Positions 37,125-46,348 are shown, counted from the first letter of the stretch. The stretch: DNA of 64,000 nt from an uncultured Clostridia bacterium (GCA_934140005.1 CAKPBB010000004.1:18172-82171), one strand, 5' to 3'. A program made the numbers and translations. Notes: generated by a model from the letters alone, not told the origin.

Positions 37125-37607
37125 TTATCTATGATATGTTTCTCCAGATGAAATTTTAAATGCTCTAAATATTTGTTCTAATACAAATACCCTAATTAAC
37201 TGATGAGGAAATGTCATTTTTGAAAAACATATTTTTTCTTTTGATTTATCTAATACTTCTTTTCCAATTCCCAAAGTTCCTCCAATTACAAACGTAATTG
37301 AACTATTACCTTGAACAGCAATATCTTGAATTTTTTGTGAAAATTCTTCTGATGTATATTGCTTTCCTTTTAAATCTAAAGAAATTAAATATGTTTCTTT
37401 TTTTAATTGTTCAAGCATTTTGCTTGCTTCTTTATTTTTTATTTCTTCAATAACATTCTCACTAAGTTTATTTGGAACAACTTCATCAGCTACTTCAATA
37501 ATATTTAAATTACAGTATTTAGATAACCTTTTACTATATTCGTTTATAGCTTCTTTTAAGTATTTTTCTTTTATTTTTCCTACACATAAAATATTTATAT
37601 TAAGCAT
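37125..37607 (-). CDS. rlmH: 23S rRNA pseudouridine-1915 N3-methyltransferase
   Basis: A 160-residue SPOUT methyltransferase that uses S-adenosylmethionine to methylate pseudouridine 1915 of 23S rRNA on the assembled ribosome. MLNINILCVGKIKEKYLKEAINEYSKRLSKYC at the N-terminus, FVIGGTLGIGKEV (cofactor knot) and the terminal KISSGETYHR are family hallmarks at full length (about 159). It follows a small helical protein gene and ends at a strong terminator. Confidence 0.97.
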   Translation of the reverse strand: MLNINILCVGKIKEKYLKEAINEYSKRLSKYCNLNIIEVADEVVPNKLSENVIEEIKNKEASKMLEQLKKETYLISLDLKGKQYTSEEFSQKIQDIAVQGNSSITFVIGGTLGIGKEVLDKSKEKICFSKMTFPHQLIRVFVLEQIFRAFKISSGETYHR

Positions 37608-37630
37608 TTATTTTCTCCAACCAACTAGAA

Positions 37631-37981
37631 CTATTCTTCAATTTTCTCTGGTTCTTCTGTTACTTCTGAAACTTCTTCGATTGGTTCTTCAATAACTTCT
37701 ACTTCAACTTCTGCTTCTTGTGGTTTAGTATTTCCAAATGTAAATACTTTCTTAGATGCTCTAGCTTTTTCTTCGAATTTTTTGTAAAATTCATCTTTTG
37801 CTTCAGCTAAGGTATCTTCCATTGCACGGAACATTTCATCAACATCTTGTTTTGTAAAATCATAAGCATTACTTCTTGCCATTGGCTCTAATATTTGAAT
37901 ATCATGTAAAACATTGTTTACTCTCTTTCCTGCAAATTCCATAAATTTTGCTCTTTTTTCTTCGTTAATTTCTCTTTCCAT
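37631..37981 (-). CDS. Small helical acidic protein of unknown function
   Basis: A 116-residue protein. The first 80 residues are helical and charged (REINEEKRAKFMEFAGKRVNNVLHDIQ, then DEMFRAMEDTLAEAKDEFYKKFEEK); the last 30 are Glu/Val-rich and probably disordered. No TM segment. I do not recognise the family. ATG at 37981 has AAGGAG with 8-base spacing; the frame begins three codons earlier. It lies upstream of rlmH, in the same direction with a 23-base gap. Confidence 0.6.
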   Translation of the reverse strand: MEREINEEKRAKFMEFAGKRVNNVLHDIQILEPMARSNAYDFTKQDVDEMFRAMEDTLAEAKDEFYKKFEEKARASKKVFTFGNTKPQEAEVEVEVIEEPIEEVSEVTEEPEKIEE

Positions 37982-38089
37982 TTTGTACACTCCTTATTTT
38001 ATCTAAGATTTTCATATATATAAATATCACATTTTTTTATAAAATTCAAATGTTTTAGCCAATTTTTAAAATTATTTTTTTATATCAAA

Positions 38090-38110
38090 AGAAAGTGCTA
38101 TGCACTTCCT
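38090..38110 (-). terminator. Terminator of the ART/HD-sigma operon
   Basis: Arms AGAAAGTGC (38090-38098) and GCACTTCCT (38102-38110), nine pairs including one wobble, followed on the minus strand by TTTTGATA. Confidence 0.65.
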
Positions 38111-38178
38111 CTTAACTACCATAATGTTCTCTATCAATAGTGGTTCTCGAATAAACTATTGTTGCATTCACCTGCAAA

Positions 38179-39261
38179 TTACATTGCTACATCAATTGTT
38201 GTTCTTGAATTAAGTTCTCTCCATACTTCAGATGAATGGAAAAATTTATTTCCAGTAAATACAACTGCTTTTGTTCCATATTTTGTATTATATTTAATAA
38301 GATTGTAATCACCATACTTGTATTTAGTTGCATTTATATTTTCTTTTTCAGAAGTTTCTTCTGTTTTTATACAGAAGCCATTTTGGTAATCCATTTCTGC
38401 TTGCTCAAGTATATCATCACAACTTATCTTTTTACCTTCTAAAGCTTCTTTTAAAGTATATTCTTTATTTTTGATTTTTACTGTAGCATTACCTTGCATT
38501 ATATGAACAGGATAATTTTGATTTTTAGTTATATCTATAATGTTATTTGTATTCTTCATTTCACATTTCACATAAACATTACTTGCATAATTTGCATTAT
38601 CTGGACTACAGTTTAAAGGATATGAACAAATACTAGCTTCTTTATCCATTTTCTTTATTCCATTTTCTTTTAATGCTATTTCAATATAACCTTCTTCATT
38701 ATTTTGTTTATATTGTCTAAACAATTGATAATACTGAGACAAGTATTCATCTGTTACAACTTTTCTATCTGCTTCATTTGAAAATCTATCTCTAGTATAA
38801 TCAACAGATATTATAAATTTTGACTTATAATATCCATTAGGTTCAAAAGTTACAGTTGTGATAATTTGATCACCTTCATCTGTATATGTAACTATTCTTA
38901 TATTTTTAGCTTCTTTTAAATCTACCGTATTTGTTTTCATAAAATAGTCAACAAACTCATTTAGCTTGTCTAAATTTTTCACATTCTTATGAGCAATTAC
39001 AACATCATTTGCAAATTCATCTTGTTCAGCATTATTTTCTTGATTTGTTTCGTTTTTAATTACTGTATTTTCAGTATCTTCATTTGATACTTTTTTTGCT
39101 ACATTATTAACTGTACTAACATTTCTTTCAAATTCAGCTAATTTATTATCTGTATTATCTAAATTTTTAGTTTGTGTATTTTTTATTACCAAAATACTTG
39201 CAACTACTACAATTATTAAAGTTACAATAATTGCTATTACTAATAAATCTCTTCTTTTCAT
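38179..39261 (-). CDS. Membrane-anchored extracytoplasmic protein of unknown function
   Basis: A 360-residue protein with one N-terminal TM segment (LLVIAIIVTLIIVVVASILVI) after a basic MKRRD start; no lipobox Cys. The rest is outside: an acidic linker rich in Asn, Glu and Thr, then a globular domain (VDLKEAKNIRIVTYTDEGDQI, KFIISVDYTRDRF, WRELNSRTTID). I do not recognise the fold. It is the third gene after the ART/HD and sigma-factor genes and could be the surface sensor or effector of that set. A short sequence resembling its C-terminus recurs just downstream (38122-38178). Confidence 0.65.
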   Translation of the reverse strand: MKRRDLLVIAIIVTLIIVVVASILVIKNTQTKNLDNTDNKLAEFERNVSTVNNVAKKVSNEDTENTVIKNETNQENNAEQDEFANDVVIAHKNVKNLDKLNEFVDYFMKTNTVDLKEAKNIRIVTYTDEGDQIITTVTFEPNGYYKSKFIISVDYTRDRFSNEADRKVVTDEYLSQYYQLFRQYKQNNEEGYIEIALKENGIKKMDKEASICSYPLNCSPDNANYASNVYVKCEMKNTNNIIDITKNQNYPVHIMQGNATVKIKNKEYTLKEALEGKKISCDDILEQAEMDYQNGFCIKTEETSEKENINATKYKYGDYNLIKYNTKYGTKAVVFTGNKFFHSSEVWRELNSRTTIDVAM

Positions 39262-39309
39262 ATATTCACCTTATACCTTTCTAATAATTAGACAATTTCT
39301 GTAAGTAAA

Positions 39310-40218
39310 TTAGTTAGTTTTTTTCTTATTTATTTTTTGTGATTTTAAAAACATTGTACTAAAAGTTATTGTACCTATTAAAAATACAATTGTTGCAATA
39401 AGAAAAGACCAAGATGTTTCTCGCGAAATTGATGGAGTTATATTAAACTCAACATCATCTGTTGATGACATTGTACTTGAAATTGTATTGTCCGTTTTTT
39501 GATTTATTTGTGAATTTGAACTTACATCTATATCCAGGCTACTATCTATAAAATTATTATTTTCTTTTGAATTACTACTATTATTAGTATTTGAATTTTG
39601 GTTTCCTTCAATTTCTTCTACATTCTGACTCTTGTCTATTTCTGTTTTTCTTGTTTTTAAATATAATGTAAATGTAATTATACACATTGCCATATTACCA
39701 AGTGCTAATCTTAGTGTTTTTATAGACTTGTAATAATACCACTTAACATTTGCAATTTTCATATCTAATAAACTTGCAATCTCTTTAAATGAAAATTCAC
39801 CCAATATTTTTAAAGTAATAATTTCCTTTTCCTTATATGAAAGATTATAGATTAAATTATTAAACTTATCTCTATCTATAATTTGTTCTAACTCATCTCT
39901 CGTATCTTGAATTTCAAATACTTCGTCAGTTGGTAGTTCTGGTTTTCGAGATTTAATAAAATTTATTGAAGAATTTTTAGTAACTGAATACAGCCAAGAC
40001 AATTCATTATAACTTGGTAATTTATCGTTTTTCAAATTATAAATTTTTATAAAAACATCTTGAACTAAATCATCACAGTCTTCTTGATTTTTCAAATAAC
40101 TAAAAGCAACTTTATATACAAGTTGCTTTGCTGAATTATAAAATTTTTCATAGTTTATATCATTTCTATCCTTTATCCATTTAATAAAAGATTTCTGTAT
40201 ATATTCTTTATTTTCCAT
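39310..40218 (-). CDS. ECF-type sigma factor fused to a two-TM membrane tail
   Basis: A 302-residue protein. Residues 20-95 show sigma region 2 (DCDDLVQDVFIKIYN, WLYSVTKNSSINFIK) and residues 110-170 region 4 (LSYKEKEIITLKILGEFSFKEIASLLDMKIANVKWYYYK-type HTH). Then TM1 (about 172-188), an 80-residue Ser/Asn-rich segment, and TM2 (about 269-291) with a Lys-rich end. A membrane-tethered sigma factor is unusual; it could be held inactive at the membrane, replacing a separate anti-sigma. It starts three bases after the ART/HD gene. The ribosome binding site (CGGAAT) is weak, consistent with coupling. Confidence 0.85.
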   Translation of the reverse strand: MENKEYIQKSFIKWIKDRNDINYEKFYNSAKQLVYKVAFSYLKNQEDCDDLVQDVFIKIYNLKNDKLPSYNELSWLYSVTKNSSINFIKSRKPELPTDEVFEIQDTRDELEQIIDRDKFNNLIYNLSYKEKEIITLKILGEFSFKEIASLLDMKIANVKWYYYKSIKTLRLALGNMAMCIITFTLYLKTRKTEIDKSQNVEEIEGNQNSNTNNSSNSKENNNFIDSSLDIDVSSNSQINQKTDNTISSTMSSTDDVEFNITPSISRETSWSFLIATIVFLIGTITFSTMFLKSQKINKKKTN

Positions 40219-40220
40219 AC

Positions 40221-42299
40221 TTATATTCCGTTTGTTTGATTTTCTTTTGAAAGATTTTCTATTGCTCTTGCAGTTTGCAAAACACTACCAACATTTAGCT
40301 GATTGTTTTCATTGCAACTTAAATTTTCTTTTTCTTGTTCTTCTTTTGCAATTTGTCTTCCAACCATAACTTTTGCAAGTCTTGCTTTTGCAGCAGCAGC
40401 TGAATTTTCTTCAACTTGTTGTTCTTCTTTCACATTTCCACGTAATTTATCAAATATTTTTATCGCTTTTGATAATAAAGTACTCTTATCTTCAATTCTT
40501 ATTAAAGCAAAAGCTTTTTTCTTTTCTTTTTCTTGCTCTTCGATTTTTTCGTGTGTTAATATATCTTCTAATCTTGATTCAGCAAATTTTTCAGCAGATA
40601 AATAAGCAAATAAAGTATCAAATAGATTCCAATTCATATAAGCAATATTTGCCATTTTTTTAGCTGTTTCTGTTTCTAAATTATTGGGATTAAATTCATA
40701 TCTTCTAACCTTTTCAAGTTCATCTATATCTTTAAAGTATAATAGCATCTTCTTAAATTTAGATTGCTTAGCAATTGGCAAATTTGAAATATGTAAATCA
40801 TTTTCACTTTTTTCCAAAGAATGTTCTGCAATTACAAATTTAATTATTTCTGCATCTTCTGAGGAAAAATTATCTAATTCATGTTTTAACTTTTCTACGC
40901 TTTTTCTACCATGTTCTTTACTATTTTCATCATTTTCAACACCTATATCATGGTATTTAGCAATTGCCATTAAAATTTTAGCATCTTGATTCGTTAGTCC
41001 TTCTATATTAGAAAATATTGCAGCTTCTAATATAGACCTTTTTGTATGTGCAATTCCATAATCTCTTTCTGCCATAAACAAATCTTTATCATAGTCGATA
41101 TCTTCAATCTCTTCTAATACATAATTCAATTTATTTAAAGAATTTAAATTATCTACTTCATCAAATAAATCATATTGTTCTGAATATGAAGAATAAAATT
41201 TGCTATATTTACTTTTATTTTTTTCAAATTGATCTCTACTCTTTTTTACATTACTATTGCTTTTTACATATTCTCTACAATTTTCTCTAAATGCTTGTAA
41301 TAAAATTTCTCTTATATCTTCTTGTGCAATAAATTTCAATTTGTAATTTGTTCTTCGTTTATTATCATTTTCAATTGTTTTAACTTCATAATTAGATGGT
41401 GGTAATAAAATTTCGTTACTTTCACTATTTTCTTCTAATTGACTCATTAAAGCAAATGGAGTTCCCTTTGGCACAACTAAATGATAAAATACAGAATTTT
41501 GATAATTTTCTTCTTTCTCTGTTAAAGATGTAGATATAAATGATGTATACTCTATTTCATCATTTTCTTTTATATCTTTTAAAATTCCTTCTCCACTTTT
41601 ATGTAATACAACAGCTTTTCTTAATGGCTTTAACTCACTAAAAGCCGTTTCAATTTGTAAAATAGTATCTACTAAACTATTATCTATATCATATTTTTTA
41701 TTATTTCTATTTTTACCTTCTTTAAAATCCAAGAAATCAGTAATAATTTCACTATAATAATTTTGATAGTTATTTAGACTTGCAATTTGGGCAGAAGTTG
41801 GTCTTTGAATTCCAAGTACCAATGCAGCAACATCATTTACTAGAGCAGAATCTAGTTCTTCAAAATTAAAATCTAAAGCCTCATATTTTTTTCCTTTTTT
41901 TATTGCCTTCGCATAAAATTGTTTTATTAATCTTTTATTTGGTATTAAAGAGCTTCCATCTATTTTTATGTCTTTAGGAATAACAACATAACATTCATAA
42001 AGCTTTCCTAATGCATTTACTTCAACTCTTTCTGAATTTTCATCAATATTTGAAAATACAATTTGTGGCTTATTTTCAATATTTTTTTCAGTATTTTCAA
42101 TACACTTGTTGGCAATATTTAAATTTATATTTTTTATAAATTTATGGACTTCTTCTTCGTTTGGCAAAAAACATATATGATTATCGTCTAAAAGAATTGC
42201 AAATTGTTCTTCATATTCAAAAACATTTAAAATACTTTTATAAAAAATATTCATTTGCTTCAAACTTTTAACTTTACATAAATTATATATTTTAGCCAC
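40221..42299 (-). CDS. ADP-ribosyltransferase-like / HD-domain fusion protein
   Basis: A 692-residue cytoplasmic protein. Residues about 150-330 look like an ADP-ribosyltransferase of the R-S-E class: LRKAVVLHKSGEG with R227, YTSFISTSLT with the S-T-S motif at 256-258, and NEILLPPSNYEV with E296 in the position of the catalytic Glu (the residue two before is Ser, not Glu or Gln). Residues about 415-530 are HD-like: H418, YHDIG with H450-D451, H463, IAEHS with H493, and FKDIDELE. The last 110 residues are charged helices. GTG start at 42299 follows AAGGAG with 7-base spacing. It leads an operon with a membrane-tethered sigma factor. Domain calls are mine from motifs; NAD and target binding are untested. 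Confidence 0.6.
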   Translation of the reverse strand: MAKIYNLCKVKSLKQMNIFYKSILNVFEYEEQFAILLDDNHICFLPNEEEVHKFIKNINLNIANKCIENTEKNIENKPQIVFSNIDENSERVEVNALGKLYECYVVIPKDIKIDGSSLIPNKRLIKQFYAKAIKKGKKYEALDFNFEELDSALVNDVAALVLGIQRPTSAQIASLNNYQNYYSEIITDFLDFKEGKNRNNKKYDIDNSLVDTILQIETAFSELKPLRKAVVLHKSGEGILKDIKENDEIEYTSFISTSLTEKEENYQNSVFYHLVVPKGTPFALMSQLEENSESNEILLPPSNYEVKTIENDNKRRTNYKLKFIAQEDIREILLQAFRENCREYVKSNSNVKKSRDQFEKNKSKYSKFYSSYSEQYDLFDEVDNLNSLNKLNYVLEEIEDIDYDKDLFMAERDYGIAHTKRSILEAAIFSNIEGLTNQDAKILMAIAKYHDIGVENDENSKEHGRKSVEKLKHELDNFSSEDAEIIKFVIAEHSLEKSENDLHISNLPIAKQSKFKKMLLYFKDIDELEKVRRYEFNPNNLETETAKKMANIAYMNWNLFDTLFAYLSAEKFAESRLEDILTHEKIEEQEKEKKKAFALIRIEDKSTLLSKAIKIFDKLRGNVKEEQQVEENSAAAAKARLAKVMVGRQIAKEEQEKENLSCNENNQLNVGSVLQTARAIENLSKENQTNGI

Positions 42300-42363
42300 G
42301 ATTTTTCTCCTTTATTACCCTTTTTCTGTTGTTCTTTTATTTCTCTTTTTCAAACATAGTTAC

Positions 42364-42422
42364 ATTATACAACACTCAAAAATATTTTTAAAGCACTTTT
42401 ACAAATGTAACAAAAATGTAAC
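42364..42422 (-). promoter_or_regulatory. Promoter of the ART/HD operon with AAATGTAAC repeats
   Basis: Minus-strand TATAAT (42364-42369) with a weak TTTAAA 17 bases before it. Upstream lie two direct repeats AAATGTAAC (42403-42411 and 42414-42422 on the plus strand) 11 bases apart, and GTTACAT (42359-42365) overlaps the -10 in the opposite orientation. They look like activator or repressor sites. Confidence 0.5.
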
Positions 42423-42440
42423 ATTTATTTTTCATTTATA

Positions 42441-43457
42441 TTATTTTTCTTCATATGTAACTGTTTCTACACCAGTTAATTTAATGTTATTTTTTGGAGT
42501 ATATAGTTTTATATAATATGGTTTTATGTCTTTTAATATGTCCCTTACAAAAATAATATTTCCATCAACATCTTGCATTTTTAAATTTGGATATGTTTTT
42601 AACATCTTTTCATCTGAAAAATATTTCTTTGTAAAATTATACCAAATTTCATTCTCTTTAATAGCTTCATATGTTTTTGCATAAATTTCAGCATTTGGTA
42701 TATTCAAATTATGTTCATATACTAATCTCGAATAAAAAACATTCATAGCTATTGCTGATATTATACAGTCTATTAATAAAAAAGCAGTTGCAAAATCAAA
42801 TAATACTGGAAGCATATATTTTGACAATTTACTTTTAATTTTATCTATTAACTTATCTATCAATGGATTAAGATGTGATATTAAATAAATTGCTAAAATT
42901 CCCCAAGCTAATGAATAAAATAAACAAACTCTGCCGCCTATATTAAATGGTTCTGAAGAATAATCCCACCACTTAACATGTAAAAGTTTTTCACCTATTA
43001 AACTAACAAAATATTCTATTCCCGAACCAATTACATATCCTCCAAAGAATATAGTATAATTATTTTTCTTGAAATATTGAAGAAGAACTATCATTACAAC
43101 AGCTCCAAGACCATATATTCCACAAAAAGGACCATATAAGAAACTTTGTCTGCTCTCTAAAACACCTTTTGTTAAAATACCATATACTGTTTCCAAACAA
43201 AATCCTAAAAAACTATATATAACAAAATATGCCATAAGTCTCAAAACTTTAAATCCTAAAATTCTAAAATGCTTTTGCTTATCTGCTTCTGTTTCAAGTT
43301 TTTCTTTTATTTCTTCTGTTTTTTCTAATGTTACTTTTTTAGTTTCATCAAATTTTTTTTGAACTTCTTCTTTTATTTTTTCTGTTTGAAGTAAATTATC
43401 TTGTGTATTATCTTTTTTAGCTGTTTTGGTTTCATTTTTTTCTACATTTTTCTCCAT
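42441..43457 (-). CDS. CmpB-like membrane protein (putative ABC-transporter type IV)
   Basis: A 338-residue protein. The first 75 residues are Lys/Glu-rich coiled coil; then five or six TM segments with YSFLGFCLETVYGILTKGVLESRQSFLYGPFCGIYGLGA and HVKWWDYSSEPFNIGGRVCLFYSLAWG, which are the hallmarks of the ABC_trans_CmpB family of unknown transport role. The ATG at 43457 follows AGGGAG; the frame continues six codons further. No ATP-binding partner gene is adjacent. Function unknown. Confidence 0.8.
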   Translation of the reverse strand: MEKNVEKNETKTAKKDNTQDNLLQTEKIKEEVQKKFDETKKVTLEKTEEIKEKLETEADKQKHFRILGFKVLRLMAYFVIYSFLGFCLETVYGILTKGVLESRQSFLYGPFCGIYGLGAVVMIVLLQYFKKNNYTIFFGGYVIGSGIEYFVSLIGEKLLHVKWWDYSSEPFNIGGRVCLFYSLAWGILAIYLISHLNPLIDKLIDKIKSKLSKYMLPVLFDFATAFLLIDCIISAIAMNVFYSRLVYEHNLNIPNAEIYAKTYEAIKENEIWYNFTKKYFSDEKMLKTYPNLKMQDVDGNIIFVRDILKDIKPYYIKLYTPKNNIKLTGVETVTYEEK

Positions 43458-43492
43458 TTGCTTCTCCCTAAACAAAATTTGATTTTTTGTGC

Positions 43493-43987
43493 TTATTTTT
43501 TATAAGTTCCTTTATTCTCAATTTCTTCTTTTTCTTTATATTCCATTCCCGCTATTAACATCATTGCTAACCAAATAACACCAATTCCTATTAGTCCACC
43601 ACACGAATCTATTAAAACATCTACAACATTTCCGTTTCTTCCTGGAATGAATAACTGATGAATTTCGTCTGTTATAGCATATAGTATAATACACATTTCA
43701 GAGAAAATCATTTTCTTCTTTAATTGCATTTTAGGATATGTTAAACAATATCCAAAAAATAACATTGCACCAATCGCGTATTCTGTAACATGTGCAGCTT
43801 TTCTAATAAATCCTTCCATTTTTTCTGCTACTACATCATTGTTAAATAATAATTTTGATATTTTCAAGCTCATTCCTGATGACCCACTACCACCTTGATT
43901 TGAAAACATAAATACTACTATCATCCATACTATAATTAAAACTATACAAATTTTTCTTAATTTTTTCATCAATTCTTCTTTTTCCAT
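43493..43987 (-). CDS. VanZ family membrane protein
   Basis: A 164-residue protein with four or five TM segments. VFMFSNQGGSGSSGMSLKIS, KAAHVTEYAIGAMLFFG, DEIHQLFIPGRNGNVVDVLIDSCGG are typical of VanZ-like proteins (teicoplanin-resistance-associated family, mostly of unknown role). Being a stand-alone VanZ-like gene, it does not imply glycopeptide resistance. AAAGGA precedes the ATG. Confidence 0.9.
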   Translation of the reverse strand: MEKEELMKKLRKICIVLIIVWMIVVFMFSNQGGSGSSGMSLKISKLLFNNDVVAEKMEGFIRKAAHVTEYAIGAMLFFGYCLTYPKMQLKKKMIFSEMCIILYAITDEIHQLFIPGRNGNVVDVLIDSCGGLIGIGVIWLAMMLIAGMEYKEKEEIENKGTYKK

Positions 43988-44029
43988 TTTTTATTCCTTT
44001 GTTTAAATATTTTAACTAGTAATTTCTAA

Positions 44030-44344
44030 TTAATATAAATTATGCTTTGCACTTAATTTTATTATTAAATCCATATTGTCATCTTCTGCAGCTTTATTTT
44101 TTCTAATTGCACCACATTTTTTACATTTAAAAATAATTACATACCCCTTTTTACTATCAATTTCTAGTCCAACTGGTTCAAGTTCTCCTTTGCAAGTTTC
44201 TGCTCTATCACCAGGATATATATCTACATGTTTAGAATATAAACAATATGGGCAATGATTTCTACAAGAATATCCTAACTTAGGAACATGTTTTTTACAA
44301 TGTTCACATTCAAACTCTTCATCTATTACCGTAAAATTGGCCAT
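44030..44344 (-). CDS. RNHCP domain protein
   Basis: A 104-residue small zinc-binding-like protein. FECEHCKKHV, then SCRNHCPYCLYSKHVD (the RNHCP motif that names the family) and FKCKKCGAIRKNKAA provide three Cys-pair knuckles. Function of the family unknown; possibly RNA or nucleic-acid binding. It follows the nucleoside-kinase gene. Confidence 0.85.
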   Translation of the reverse strand: MANFTVIDEEFECEHCKKHVPKLGYSCRNHCPYCLYSKHVDIYPGDRAETCKGELEPVGLEIDSKKGYVIIFKCKKCGAIRKNKAAEDDNMDLIIKLSAKHNLY

Positions 44345-44371
44345 ATCTTCTCCTAATAAAATTTAATTATT

Positions 44372-46015
44372 TTATACATCATATATACTTCCACCTATGA
44401 ATTCCCTTAAAAGTGAATTATTAGGTATCCATTCTGAATCAACTTCATCAAAGTATTGAAGCATTGAAATTAATCTTCTAGCTTCACTATATTCTGGATT
44501 GTCATTAGTTATTTCTTCTAATAATGGCATTGCATATTTTTTTAAGGCTGCAAGTTCATAAACAATTGAAGAATTGAACATGCAATCTGCTTCTTCTTGA
44601 TATGGAAAAATATTTTTTTGCTCTCCACGATTAACAGATTTCCACATTTTTAATGTATGTAATGCTGAATATCCTCTAAAGTTAAAGTCCCTAACCATTC
44701 TTCTTATTAATCTTGTATCTGTTGTTGAGATTCTATTATAGTAGTCTATATTTAATACCGTTAGATCACTAATATATACTTTAAATTTATTTTCCTTTGG
44801 TATTAAACTCGTAAGTTTATCATTTAAACAATGTATTCCTTCAATAATAAGTATTTCATCACTTTCAAGTTTCAATTTATTTCCAAGATATTTTTTACTT
44901 CCTACTAGAAAGTCAAATGTTGGTAATTCAACTTCCTTGCCATCTAACAAATCAATTAATTGTTGATTAAATAATTTTGTATCTATTGCTTCAATACATT
45001 CAAAGTCATAATTTCCTTCACTATCTTTTGGATTGTTTTCTCTCTCTACAAAATAATTATCTGTTGAAAGTGTAACAGGTTTAATGCCTTGTACTCTAAG
45101 TGCCATACCTAGTTTATTGGCAAATGTTGTTTTTCCAGATGATGATGGTCCAGCTATTAACACCATTCTAACATCTTTTCTATCTTTTATTTTTTGTGCA
45201 ATTTCTGCTATTTTCTTTTCATGTATAGCTTCTGAAAGTAATATCAATTCTTTTTCTTTACCTTCTCTTAATTTTTTATTTAATCTATAAACTGTATTCA
45301 TTTTCATTATGCTATATATTTCTTCATATTCGTCCATTGCAGAAATTTGTTTTAATGATTTTTGTGCACCACTTGGTAATTCATTTGGATTTTCAACACT
45401 TGGATATTTTATAATATATCCTTTTCTAAATTTTTCGATATCAACTAATTTAATTGCACCTGTTGATATTGGCATAATTCCATAAAAATAATTATAATAT
45501 TCACCACAAAAATATAGACTAATTCTCTCTTTATTAACATCTGTTTGTAATCTACCTTTTAAAGTAGGTTGTTCTTCATAAAATTTCTCTGCCTCTTCTT
45601 TTGTCATAACTACTTTTTTAATAGGTAAATCTTCTGCAATGATTTCTTGCATTCTATTTTTTATTTTTACTATCATTTCTTCAGTAATTTCCATATTATC
45701 TATTTGGCAATACATTGCATTAGATAATTGATAATTAACTGTTAATAAAGCTTCTGGATACAATTCTGATATTGCCATACTTGCAATATAAAGTGCTCCT
45801 CTTATGTAAATATATCTTCCATCTCTGTTTTGCATATTTATAAATTCTATTTTTCCATCTTTATCAATTTCTTTATCTAAAGATACAACTTCATTATTAA
45901 ATCTTGCTGCAATAATTTCTTTTATTTCGCATTTTTCCATTTGAGCTTTTAAACCATTTCTAATTGAAACAGGTTCATCAAATTCAATTAATTTATTCTC
46001 ACATTTAATTATCAT
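44372..46015 (-). CDS. Uridine kinase-like nucleoside kinase with N-terminal TGS/ThrRS-like domain
   Basis: A 547-residue cytoplasmic kinase. The first 200 residues resemble the TGS and second additional domain of threonyl-tRNA synthetase (an arrangement found in many clostridial uridine-kinase-like proteins). Residues about 270-470 have MVLIAGPSSSGKTTFANKLG (Walker A), STDNYFVERENNPKDSEGNYDFE, LIIEGIHCLN and TTDTRLIRRMVRDFNFRG, all typical of uridine/cytidine kinases. It probably phosphorylates a nucleoside in salvage; the exact substrate is unknown. Confidence 0.85.
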   Translation of the reverse strand: MIIKCENKLIEFDEPVSIRNGLKAQMEKCEIKEIIAARFNNEVVSLDKEIDKDGKIEFINMQNRDGRYIYIRGALYIASMAISELYPEALLTVNYQLSNAMYCQIDNMEITEEMIVKIKNRMQEIIAEDLPIKKVVMTKEEAEKFYEEQPTLKGRLQTDVNKERISLYFCGEYYNYFYGIMPISTGAIKLVDIEKFRKGYIIKYPSVENPNELPSGAQKSLKQISAMDEYEEIYSIMKMNTVYRLNKKLREGKEKELILLSEAIHEKKIAEIAQKIKDRKDVRMVLIAGPSSSGKTTFANKLGMALRVQGIKPVTLSTDNYFVERENNPKDSEGNYDFECIEAIDTKLFNQQLIDLLDGKEVELPTFDFLVGSKKYLGNKLKLESDEILIIEGIHCLNDKLTSLIPKENKFKVYISDLTVLNIDYYNRISTTDTRLIRRMVRDFNFRGYSALHTLKMWKSVNRGEQKNIFPYQEEADCMFNSSIVYELAALKKYAMPLLEEITNDNPEYSEARRLISMLQYFDEVDSEWIPNNSLLREFIGGSIYDV

Positions 46016-46073
46016 TTTATATCTCCTTCATTTGTTTTATTTATATTATAGATAAGTTATAAAATACAATATA

Positions 46074-46262
46074 TTAAAAATTATAATATAATAAAAATCC
46101 ACCTAATATTATCAATAAAAAACCTAATAACTTCAGACCTAAAGTAGCATCATTTTTATCTCCAAAGCTAAAAAAGTCTTTTACAATAGGTCTTGCATCA
46201 TATATAAATTTAACTCCAATCATTGCAGATATTGTTCCAATAAATAGTAAAAAAATTCTCAT
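46074..46262 (-). CDS. Small two-TM membrane protein
   Basis: A 62-residue protein with two hydrophobic segments (FLLFIGTISAMIGVKFIY and KLLGFLLIILGGFLLYY) around a charged loop (KDFFSFGDKNDATLG). CAGAGGAAGTTGAAATG gives a convincing start. Function not known. It lies between recG and the nucleoside kinase in the same direction. Confidence 0.65.
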   Translation of the reverse strand: MRIFLLFIGTISAMIGVKFIYDARPIVKDFFSFGDKNDATLGLKLLGFLLIILGGFLLYYNF

Positions 46263-46348
46263 TTCAACTTCCTCTGTTTATCTAATTTAGTAGTTCTATT
46301 TTATTATCTTTTATTTTGTTTGTCAATGTGTTTAGTTTGTCTTTTCCA

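Noticed and set aside
43493..43987. Glycopeptide-resistance gene (VanZ)
   Set aside because: A stand-alone VanZ-like protein without vanHAX does not support resistance.
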